NCBI GenBank assembly: GCA_029859385.1
Contig: JAOUDF010000131.1
Span: forward strand, 1 to 7,275
Source: Nitrospirota bacterium
GTDB taxonomy: Bacteria; Nitrospirota; JAOUDF01
Direction: 5' to 3'
DNA length: 7,275 nucleotides
Part shown: in pieces, positions 1-6,279 of the stretch
Numbering within the stretch: position 1 is the stretch's first letter
How the letters are laid out: the number at the start of each line of letters is the position of its first letter
The notes under the pieces: generated by a model
What the model saw: only the letters and a program-made list of their open reading frames with translations
Told to the model about the DNA's origin: nothing
The model's database searches: none
Program-made: the position numbers and the translations under genes

Positions 1-428
1 GGAGGCAGAAACATCGTACGGGCGAAGAGTGCATGCCATGCATTCCTGCTGACTACGCGAACAGGCCTTGCATACCGGGCGTCGGCGCCGACGATGCAGT
101 CCGTCACAAAGACAGACCGGCCTTCAAGGTACCGGCAGACCTGCCCATAGAGGGCATCAAAATCGGCCTCGGGAAACGCCTTGTTGTAATCGCCCCACCA
201 TATCTTGTCGCGGCTGGAGGGTTCATCGATCATGAATTTGTCCTGCACGGCGCGACCGGTAAATTTTCCGGTCTGCACGATAAACGCCCCGCCGTCGGAA
301 ATAACCCCTTCGCCGTTTCGCACGGCATGTTCATAAAGCAATGGGACCGAAAGATTCCAGTGAATATCCCCGAGGTTTTTCAACCCCACCGATACAAGCT
401 GATTTTCAATTCCGGCTCGATCCGACAT
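1..428 (-). CDS. pckA: Phosphoenolpyruvate carboxykinase (ATP), N-terminal part, cut by the window edge
   Basis: Cytosolic enzyme interconverting oxaloacetate plus ATP with PEP, CO2 and ADP, linking the TCA cycle to gluconeogenesis. Only 142 codons of a family of roughly 530 residues are visible and the frame is open to base 1. Family marks seen: the N-terminal HWNLSVPLLYEHAV segment (residues 23-36), TGKFTGR (53-59), whose Arg59 aligns by motif with the substrate-binding Arg65 of the E. coli enzyme, IWWGDYNK (76-83), and a segment ending WHALFARTMF (131-140). The start is supported by AGAGG at 434-438, five bases upstream. The usual TGRSPKDKF motif reads TGRAVQDKF here, a local departure from the common sequence. 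It lies 91 bases downstream of a small unknown gene on the same strand and could be co-transcribed or have its own promoter. The family assignment is secure; activity cannot be judged because the kinase and metal-binding motifs are outside the window. Confidence 0.93.
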   Translation of the reverse strand, partial: MSDRAGIENQLVSVGLKNLGDIHWNLSVPLLYEHAVRNGEGVISDGGAFIVQTGKFTGRAVQDKFMIDEPSSRDKIWWGDYNKAFPEADFDALYGQVCRYLEGRSVFVTDCIVGADARYARPVRVVSRNAWHALFARTMFLP

Positions 429-477
429 GCAAACCTCTGCTCAGTGTAGTGATGAAAAAAGGCTGTTCTTACTCTCA

Positions 478-495
478 TCGGCAGATTATTGCCGA
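478..495. repeat. Short perfect inverted repeat upstream of pckA
   Basis: TCGGCA and TGCCGA form a perfect 6-base inverted repeat around a 6-base AT-rich centre, 50 bases upstream of the pckA start and 25 bases after the stop of the preceding small gene. A run of six T on the minus strand comes 16-17 bases after the repeat, too far for a standard intrinsic terminator. It could be an operator, a weak attenuating hairpin, or chance. Confidence 0.35.
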
Positions 496-519
496 GCTTT
501 TGGACAATATTGCTCCTTT

Positions 520-738
520 TCAGCTCTTGTAAAACCCCTTGGCGATCACCTTGCCGGTCTCGTCGTCGATTTTAATCCGGAGGTTCCCGCCAAATCGGTT
601 GGCGGTGGTGACATGCCAGGTGACTTCACCAAAGAAGATGAACCTGCGCGTGCGCCTTACCCGAACCGGTTCACACCATTGAAATTTCTCGGCCAGTACG
701 GTTTCCCTTGCCAGTTGAAGCGCTTCATTTTCGGTCAT
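520..738 (-). CDS. Conserved-looking 72-residue protein of unknown function, PepSY/NTF2-like pattern
   Basis: I do not recognise a named family. The 72-residue product has no signal peptide or membrane segment, so it is probably cytosolic. It starts with a helix-like MTENEALQLARETV, passes through a basic patch RVRRTRR (residues 26-32), and ends in a strand-rich segment with WHV (41-43), GGNLRIKID (50-58) and TGKVIAKGF (61-69). The pattern of a W-x-V strand, a GG turn and I-D-x-x-TGxVI resembles PepSY and NTF2-like small domains, but this is only a visual resemblance. The start at 738 is chosen over an in-frame ATG at 795 because AAAGGA (745-750) lies six bases before it, while 795 falls deep inside priA. 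The ten-base gap to the priA stop, with the stop codon overlapping the ribosome binding site, indicates co-transcription and probably coupled translation with priA. A role in replication restart does not follow from that. Confidence 0.75.
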   Translation of the reverse strand: MTENEALQLARETVLAEKFQWCEPVRVRRTRRFIFFGEVTWHVTTANRFGGNLRIKIDDETGKVIAKGFYKS

Positions 739-744
739 GACAAA

Positions 745-750
745 TCCTTT
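745..750 (-). promoter_or_regulatory. Ribosome binding site of the 72-residue gene, overlapping the priA stop
   Basis: AAAGGA lies six bases before the ATG at 738. It shares bases with the priA TAA stop codon (749-751), so ribosomes ending priA finish on the initiation site of the next gene. This decides the start of the small gene in favour of residue MTENEA. Confidence 0.7.
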
Positions 751-2968
751 ACATGAGGCTCTGCGGGTCAACGTCAACCAGCAGTTCCACACCATGTTTC
801 CTCCCTGATTGCTCGTAGCGAACGATACCCGCCTGCACCTGCCGACGGAACGCCGTCCCCTCTTTCCCCTTGAGAATCACCTGCCAGCGGTATTTCCCCC
901 GCACTCGCGTCAGCGGCGACGGCACCGGCCCCAGAACCTCGCCGCACCCTTTCAGCGCCTTCTTCATGATCTCGGCGACAGACCCCGCCGCCTCGGCCAC
1001 CGCCTCTTCCTTCACTCCGCGAAACATCAGCAACACCAGTCGCGAGAAGGGTGGGTATCCCAGTTCCTTACGGAATATCAGTTCCTCGGCATAAAACCCG
1101 GGGTAGTCGTGCTGCAACGCATGTCTCACGGCGTAATGCTCCGGGTTGAAGGCCTGCACCAGAACCTCGCCCGGCGTCTCGCCCCGGCCGGCCCGACCCG
1201 CCACCTGGGTGATCATCTGGAATGTTCGTTCGGCCGACCGGAAATCGGGCAGGTTCAGCGTCCCCTCGGGAAAGAGGATGCCCACCAGCGTCACCCCCGG
1301 CAGGTCGTGCCCCTTGGCCACCATCTGCGTGCCGATGAGGATGCGGTGCTCCCCCGACTCCATCCCTGCAATAATACGATGGTGCGCCCCTTTGCGCGAG
1401 GTCGTATCGCGGTCCATGCGCGCTATGCTCACTTCCGGCCACCGTGCCTCGACCTCGTCTTCAAGCCGCTCGGTCCCGTGCCCTATCAGCCGCAGGTTGT
1501 GGCTCCCGCATTGAGGACACAGATCGTGCGGGGCCGCGGAGTGTTCGCAGTAGTGGCACCGCAGCAGATGCGACCTCTTGTAGAAGGTAAGAGATATGCT
1601 GCAATTAGGGCAACGGGCCGATTCGCCACAATCGTTGCAGAAGAGGAAGGTGTTGAACCCGCGCCGGTTGAGAAAAAGGAGCACCTGCTGCCCCCGCGCG
1701 AGATGGTCGTCCACAGCGGCCTGGACCTCCGGAGCTACCAGCACAGTTTCTTCGGCCTTCAGCCTTCGGCCTTCAGCCTGTCTTCCCATCTCCACCACCC
1801 GGACTTCGGGCATGGGACGGTGGTCAATCCGCTCGGGCAGGGTGAGAAGGGTGTATTTCCCCCGCTCGGTGTTGTGATAACTCTCGATGGAGGGCGTGGC
1901 CGAGCCCAACAGAATCGTTGCCCCGCACAGCTTGGCCCGCACCACCGCGACGTCGCGGGCATGGTAGTGGACCCCCTCTTCCTGCTTGTAGGAGGAGTCG
2001 TGTTCTTCGTCCACAATGATCAGGCCGGGGTTGCGCACGGGGGCGAAGACGGCCGACCGGGCGCCGATGGCGATCCGCGCCGCGCCGGAACGAAGCCGCC
2101 GCCATTCGTCGTACCGCTCGCCGTCGGAGAGGCCGCTGTGCAGCACCGCCACTTCGTTACCGAATCTGCCGGCAAAACGGGCAACAAACTGCGGCGTCAG
2201 GCTTATTTCCGGCACCAGCACCACCACGTCTTTCCCCTGTTCCAGGGCTGCGGCAGTAGCCCGAAGGTAAACCTCGGTCTTTCCGCTCCCCGTCACGCCG
2301 TGCAGGAGGAACGGCACGAACCCGCCATTTTTGATCGATGCCGTCAGCCGGTCCACAACCGTTTTCTGCGCCGCCGTCAGGGTTGGTATCTTCCCCTTCT
2401 CATTGGATACGCCGTGCTGCGGCGACCGCAGGGTCACCTCATCGCGCACCGTCGCCAGCCCCTTTTCGACCAGCGCCTTCACCGCCGATGGAGACAGTCC
2501 GGCATCTTCCAGCGCAGAGAGGAACTGCCCCTTTTTCTCCCGAAGGAATTCTATCAACCGCCGTTGCTCCTTCCCCCGCAATGAATTGAGGTCGAGAGCG
2601 AGGCCCTCGTCGGTCAGTTCCACCCATTTACGGGTGAGGGGTTTCAGGTCGCGGCCTATCCCAGCCGGAAGCGCGGTACGGAACAGATCGCCAAGCGACA
2701 CCATGTAGTAGTCGGCCATCCACTTGAGCAGGTCGACCATCTCCGGCGATACCAGCGGCTCGTCGTCGACAAGTCCTGTGATCTCTTTAACCCCCTCCAC
2801 TTCAGCTCTGTCCTTGAGCGTGATTACATAACCCACGGCCGTCCGCCGTCCCAACGGTACAAGGACGCCATGGCCGGGGCGCAGATCAGGTGCAGCGGCA
2901 GTGGATATGGCATAATCGAGGAATTTCAAAAGGCCTGGAACGGCCACGGCAACATAACGGGGTTTCAT
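749..2968 (-). CDS. priA: Primosomal protein N', replication-restart 3'-5' DNA helicase PriA
   Basis: PriA recognises stalled forks and D-loops and reloads the replicative helicase after replication collapse. The 739-residue length matches the E. coli protein (732). Order seen: an N-terminal 3'-DNA-binding region (about 1-100) and winged-helix linker, then a superfamily 2 helicase with Walker A GVTGSGKT (224-231, Lys230) and Walker B DEEH (320-323). Next comes a zinc-binding insert with eight cysteines (444, 447, 453, 456, 471, 474, 484, 487), then motif V GTQMVAKGHD (546-555) and motif VI QVAGRAGRG (588-596). All key residues are intact. The ATG is placed by the typical KPRYVAVAVP start; no strong Shine-Dalgarno precedes it, suggesting modest expression. 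Residues 397-406 are encoded by four heptamer repeats and lie in a stretch longer than in E. coli PriA, between the two helicase lobes. The downstream small gene is read from the same transcript. Confidence 0.97.
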   Translation of the reverse strand: MKPRYVAVAVPGLLKFLDYAISTAAAPDLRPGHGVLVPLGRRTAVGYVITLKDRAEVEGVKEITGLVDDEPLVSPEMVDLLKWMADYYMVSLGDLFRTALPAGIGRDLKPLTRKWVELTDEGLALDLNSLRGKEQRRLIEFLREKKGQFLSALEDAGLSPSAVKALVEKGLATVRDEVTLRSPQHGVSNEKGKIPTLTAAQKTVVDRLTASIKNGGFVPFLLHGVTGSGKTEVYLRATAAALEQGKDVVVLVPEISLTPQFVARFAGRFGNEVAVLHSGLSDGERYDEWRRLRSGAARIAIGARSAVFAPVRNPGLIIVDEEHDSSYKQEEGVHYHARDVAVVRAKLCGATILLGSATPSIESYHNTERGKYTLLTLPERIDHRPMPEVRVVEMGRQAEGRRLKAEETVLVAPEVQAAVDDHLARGQQVLLFLNRRGFNTFLFCNDCGESARCPNCSISLTFYKRSHLLRCHYCEHSAAPHDLCPQCGSHNLRLIGHGTERLEDEVEARWPEVSIARMDRDTTSRKGAHHRIIAGMESGEHRILIGTQMVAKGHDLPGVTLVGILFPEGTLNLPDFRSAERTFQMITQVAGRAGRGETPGEVLVQAFNPEHYAVRHALQHDYPGFYAEELIFRKELGYPPFSRLVLLMFRGVKEEAVAEAAGSVAEIMKKALKGCGEVLGPVPSPLTRVRGKYRWQVILKGKEGTAFRRQVQAGIVRYEQSGRKHGVELLVDVDPQSLM
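1751..1778. repeat. Four tandem heptamers (TTCGGCC/TTCAGCC alternating) inside priA
   Basis: On the plus strand the units TTCGGCC, TTCAGCC, TTCGGCC, TTCAGCC follow without interruption, which equals two copies of a 14-base unit. They encode priA residues 397-406 (about QAEGRRLKAE) in the linker between helicase lobe 1 and the zinc-binding insert. Because seven is not a multiple of three, gain or loss of one unit would shift the frame. Confidence 0.9.
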
Positions 2969-3026
2969 GCCAGGAATTGTGGCAGAGAACTAAAAGGGAG
3001 TAAAGACAGTTGTGCGCAAAACTGAG

Positions 3027-3058
3027 AACGGGCAGGTCAATCAATGCACCTGCCCGTT
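3027..3058 (-). terminator. Probable intrinsic terminator of the PEP-CTERM gene
   Basis: Two perfect 11-base arms, AACGGGCAGGT (3027-3037) and ACCTGCCCGTT (3048-3058), enclose a 10-base loop. In the minus direction the hairpin begins 16 bases after the PEP-CTERM stop codon and is followed by CTCAGTTTTGCG, a short and interrupted T-tract. The stem is strong but the T-tract is poor, so termination may be partial, leaving some read-through into priA. No plus-strand gene needs it. Confidence 0.65.
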
Positions 3059-3074
3059 GATGAAGTGAAAATAT

Positions 3075-3722
3075 CTAGCGCCGACGCTTTCTCCAAGCCA
3101 CAAGACCGACCACACCTCCGGCAAACAGGAGCATGGTGGAAGGCTCCGGAACGGGAGCTGACGCAACAAACCGCTGGTTGGTATTAACTGAACCGAAGCT
3201 GCTTGATGCAGAAACTGACCAGAAGAAATCCTCAGAATACCGGCCGCCGCCGATTAATTGCAGGGACTTGCCAGCCGCGTCCAAACCTGATTCTGATACC
3301 CCGATATCTACACTGGTCATTCCGTTGGCCGGGCCATTCAGTGCCGTGAATATCCCCTCATAACTGAGGAACTGGATTACTGTAGCACCTGAGTCCACCA
3401 GAGCCAGTCCGTCGGGAGCACCATTCTGGATTCCGGCTATCGAAAAAGACAATGTCCCGAATCCGTTTTGCTGATTGAGGATAGCTCCGGATAACGCCCT
3501 TGTATTATACGATAAACCATTGCCTCCGTTGTATAACACGAGACTCCATCCTGTGAGGTCAAATCCCGCCGGACCGGCAATTTCGACTGCTTCACCGACA
3601 TCGGTACCGGCATTATCATAGTGGATCTCGTTAATAAATAATGATGTGGGGAGTGCATAAGAATTGCAGATCCCAAAGAAAACGGCCAGACCCAAAATAA
3701 AGCCACCAGTAATTATTTTCAT
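3075..3722 (-). CDS. PEP-CTERM sorting-signal protein with a lamin-tail-like domain
   Basis: A 215-residue exported protein of unknown specific role. Residues 1-23 look like a signal peptide, with cleavage likely after SYA. The following LFINEIHYDNAGTDVGEAVEI (28-48, NEIHYDN being typical) and LTGWSLVLYNG (56-66) match the start of lamin-tail-type beta domains, common in secreted or surface proteins. The C-terminus has VPEPS (191-195), a hydrophobic stretch, and WRKRRR. This is the full PEP-CTERM signal handled by an exosortase, usually in bacteria making extracellular polysaccharide. The start is firm: AAAGGAGGG (3729-3737) lies six bases upstream. By eye the gene is clearly more AT-rich than lon and priA, and it has its own candidate promoter and terminator, so it looks like an independent insertion into a housekeeping region. 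No exosortase is in the window. The signal class is certain by motif; the lamin-tail call is likely; the function is unknown. Confidence 0.9.
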   Translation of the reverse strand: MKIITGGFILGLAVFFGICNSYALPTSLFINEIHYDNAGTDVGEAVEIAGPAGFDLTGWSLVLYNGGNGLSYNTRALSGAILNQQNGFGTLSFSIAGIQNGAPDGLALVDSGATVIQFLSYEGIFTALNGPANGMTSVDIGVSESGLDAAGKSLQLIGGGRYSEDFFWSVSASSSFGSVNTNQRFVASAPVPEPSTMLLFAGGVVGLVAWRKRRR

Positions 3723-3728
3723 TTACAA

Positions 3729-3737
3729 CCCTCCTTT
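3729..3737 (-). promoter_or_regulatory. Strong ribosome binding site of the PEP-CTERM gene
   Basis: AAAGGAGGG, nearly a full complement of the 16S rRNA tail, lies six bases before the ATG at 3722. It is the strongest Shine-Dalgarno in the window and suggests high translation when the transcript is made. Confidence 0.8.
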
Positions 3738-3814
3738 ACCAAACAGTAGCTGCTCAAAAACCAACCATCGCCCCAAACCGCCCCAGCTTTCGAGTTATGA
3801 CCAATTAACAAAAC

Positions 3815-3843
3815 ACATTACATTATTTTAAATTCCCCGTCAA
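3815..3843 (-). promoter_or_regulatory. Candidate sigma-70-type promoter for the PEP-CTERM gene
   Basis: Reading the minus strand, TTGACG (3838-3843) is followed after 17 bases by TAATGT (3815-3820). The -35 matches five of six consensus bases; the -10 keeps only the T-A start and final T. The spacer is AT-rich. Transcription from here would leave a 5' leader of about 85 bases. The 199-base gap between lon and this gene (3723-3921) holds this site and the ribosome binding site, and no obvious lon terminator. Confidence 0.45.
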
Positions 3844-3921
3844 GCCCCAAAAGCGCAAAGAAATCAGGACGAGCTAAACATTCTGCCGGATGATTCTCGC
3901 TTTAAGGGGTGGGCAAGAAAC

Positions 3922-6279
3922 CTACCTCAACGCCTCTTTTATCACCTGGTCGATAGTTTCGACAAAGATGAACCGCATCTCGTTGCGGATGTAGTCAGGG
4001 ATGTCTTCGAGGTTTACCTCGTTCTTTTTAGGGAGGATAACGGTCTTCACCCCGGCGCGGCGGGCGGCGAGGACCTTTTCCTTTACCCCGCCGATGGGGA
4101 GCACGCGGCCGCTCAGAGTGATCTCGCCGGTCATGGCAACGTCGCGGCGGGCGGGGCGGTCGGTCATGAGCGACGCCAGGGCCACGGCCATGGTGATTCC
4201 CGCCGACGGGCCGTCCTTGGGGATTGCGCCGGCCGGGACATGGATATGCACGTCGTGCTTTTCGGAGAAGTCCTCGGCGATATTGTACTCCGGCGCATGG
4301 CTCCGCATGTAGCTCATGGCCGCCTGGGCCGATTCCTTCATTATGTCGCCCAGCGACCCGGTGAGGGTGAGGCCACGCTCTCCCTTCATCTTGGTGGCCT
4401 CCACGAAGATGATGTCTCCTCCCGCGTCGGTCCAGGCAAGGCCGGTGGCAACGCCCACCTTGTCGGCTTCCTCCGCCACGTCCATGAAGAACTTGCGCGG
4501 CCCCAGCAGGTCCTCAACCAGTTCGGGAGTTACCTTCCGTGCTATCTCCTTGTTCTGGGCTATACCCCGGGCGATCTTTCGGCAGATGGATGCGATCTCC
4601 CGTTCCAGGTTCCGCAGCCCCGCCTCCCGGGTATACTCCCGGGCAATCTTGTAGATTGCCTCAACGGAGAATTCAACCCGCTGCTCTTTCAGCCCGTTCT
4701 CCGCGATTTCCTTGGGAATGAGGTACTGGAAGGCGATCTTCTCCTTCTCCTCTTCGGTGTAGCCGTGGAAGGCGATGACCTCCATCCGGTCCTTGAGGGC
4801 CGGCGGCACAGGGTCGAGCATGTTGGCAGTGGTGATGAACATGACCTTCGAAAGGTCGAAAGGGACGTCGAGATAGTGATCGGTAAAGGAGAAATTCTGC
4901 TCCGGGTCGAGTACCTCCAGCAGGGCTGATGCCGGGTCGCCCCGGAAATCCATCCCAAGCTTGTCGACCTCATCGAGCATGAAGATAGGGTTGTTGGTGC
5001 CGCACCGCCTGACCTCCTGAATAATCCTGCCCGGCAGTGCGCCGACGTAGGTCCGCCGGTGGCCGCGAATCTCGGCCTCGTCCCGCATGCCACCCAGCGA
5101 GATGCGCACGAACTTCCGCTCCATGGCCCGGGCAATCGACTTGCCGATGGAGGTTTTCCCCGTGCCGGGCGGCCCGACAAAGCAGAGGATCGGCCCCTTC
5201 ATCCCCTCCTCAGCCTTCATCTTGCGGACGGAGAGGTATTCGAGGATGCGCTCCTTGGCCTTCTCCAGCCCGAAGTGATCCTCGTTGAGTATCTGCTCGG
5301 CCCGGTCGATGTCGAGGTTATCCTCGGTCTTTTTCGTCCAGGGCATGGTAACGAGGTAATTGATATAGGTAAGGGCGACGGTATACTCTGCCGAGGCCGG
5401 GTTCATCTTCTCCAGCCGGTCGAGCTCCTTAACGGCGATCTCCTCCACAGTCTGCGGCATGCCCGAAGCCTCGATCTTCTCCCGCAGCTCGTTGACCATG
5501 GCCTGATGAGCATCCTCTTCCCCCAGCTCCTTCTGGATCGCCTTCATCTGCTGGCGGAGGAGGTACTCCTTCTGGGTCTTCCCCAGCTCCTTGGCGACAT
5601 CAGCCTGTATCTTTCCGCGGACCTGCATCACCTGCACCTCTCGGGAGAGATACGAGAATGCCTTCTTAAGCCGCTCCAGCGGGTCAATGGTTTCGAGGAT
5701 ATCTTCCTGTTCCTCTATCTTCAACCCAAGGTATACGGTGATGAGGTCGGCCAGGCGGGCGGGATTCTCGATCTTGTCGATCAGGCGCATTACATCCTCG
5801 GGAAGCGGCCTCCCAAGGGCCATGGCAACCTTCAGCAGGGAGAGGGCGCCGTGAATAACGGCATCGACCGCGAGACTCTTTTCGTAGAACTCCCGCATCT
5901 CTTCCACCTTCGCCTTCAGATAGGTTCCATCCCTGAAGAACTCCAGTATCTTAATCCGGGCCAACCCCTCTACCAGCACCTTCGCGCCGCCTTCGGGAAG
6001 CGTCACTATCTGGTCTATCCTGACTGCGGTACCAAAGCCGTAGAGCGCATCAGGGCCGGGATTCTCAATATTGGCATCTTTTTGGGCCACCAACGCAGCC
6101 AGATGGTTGTCTCTCATGGCCGCATTTATAGCCGCTATGGCCTGCTCTCCCGTAAAGAAGAGAGGGAGCATGACCCCGGGGAATATGACCATCTCCTTCA
6201 CCGGAACCACATGGAGATCGTCGGGGATATTGGCGGGAGGGGTACTTTCCATCTTTGGAGAGTCGTTTGGCGCTGTCAT
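3922..6279 (-). CDS. lon: ATP-dependent Lon protease (LonA type)
   Basis: Cytosolic hexameric AAA+ serine protease that degrades misfolded proteins and selected regulators. The 785 residues match the E. coli length (784). Order seen: an N-terminal substrate-binding LON domain (about 22-215, with VVPVKEMVIFPGVMLPL near its start), a coiled-coil-rich linker (about 220-300), and an AAA+ module with Walker A GPPGTGKT (369-376, Lys375) and Walker B IFMLDEVDK (432-440). The C-terminal protease domain has catalytic Ser692 in PKDGPSAG and Lys735 in GGVKEKVLAA; the 43-residue spacing equals that of the E. coli Ser679-Lys722 pair. Everything needed for activity is present. The start is set by AAGGAG five bases upstream and by ATGA overlap with the larC stop, implying co-transcription and coupled translation. 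No heat-shock promoter is apparent nearby. Geobacter-type genomes often carry more than one Lon, so paralogue identity cannot be settled here. Confidence 0.98.
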   Translation of the reverse strand: MTAPNDSPKMESTPPANIPDDLHVVPVKEMVIFPGVMLPLFFTGEQAIAAINAAMRDNHLAALVAQKDANIENPGPDALYGFGTAVRIDQIVTLPEGGAKVLVEGLARIKILEFFRDGTYLKAKVEEMREFYEKSLAVDAVIHGALSLLKVAMALGRPLPEDVMRLIDKIENPARLADLITVYLGLKIEEQEDILETIDPLERLKKAFSYLSREVQVMQVRGKIQADVAKELGKTQKEYLLRQQMKAIQKELGEEDAHQAMVNELREKIEASGMPQTVEEIAVKELDRLEKMNPASAEYTVALTYINYLVTMPWTKKTEDNLDIDRAEQILNEDHFGLEKAKERILEYLSVRKMKAEEGMKGPILCFVGPPGTGKTSIGKSIARAMERKFVRISLGGMRDEAEIRGHRRTYVGALPGRIIQEVRRCGTNNPIFMLDEVDKLGMDFRGDPASALLEVLDPEQNFSFTDHYLDVPFDLSKVMFITTANMLDPVPPALKDRMEVIAFHGYTEEEKEKIAFQYLIPKEIAENGLKEQRVEFSVEAIYKIAREYTREAGLRNLEREIASICRKIARGIAQNKEIARKVTPELVEDLLGPRKFFMDVAEEADKVGVATGLAWTDAGGDIIFVEATKMKGERGLTLTGSLGDIMKESAQAAMSYMRSHAPEYNIAEDFSEKHDVHIHVPAGAIPKDGPSAGITMAVALASLMTDRPARRDVAMTGEITLSGRVLPIGGVKEKVLAARRAGVKTVILPKKNEVNLEDIPDYIRNEMRFIFVETIDQVIKEALR

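Noticed and set aside
33..449. Plus-strand open frame of 138 codons opposite pckA
   Set aside because: The minus strand reads as the N-terminus of PEP carboxykinase with clear family motifs, so this is a shadow frame.
739..795. Upstream ATG extending the 72-residue gene by 19 residues
   Set aside because: The extension lies inside the priA coding end, while the internal ATG at 738 has a well-placed ribosome binding site.
809..2584. Long plus-strand open frame of 591 codons opposite priA
   Set aside because: It is fully antisense to a complete, motif-perfect priA and its product is rich in H, R, P and L without any recognisable domain, as expected of a shadow frame in GC-rich DNA.
3437..3706. 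Minus-strand open frame of 89 codons overlapping the PEP-CTERM gene
   Set aside because: It lies in a different frame of the same strand inside a gene with signal peptide, domain and sorting signal all intact.
3723..3814. Possible cyclic di-GMP (GEMM-like) riboswitch in the PEP-CTERM leader, suggested by CGAAAG followed by GGGGCG
   Set aside because: The flanking stem around the GAAA tetraloop does not pair and the conserved GGCAAA and GCAAAGC elements are missing. A covariance-model search would settle it.
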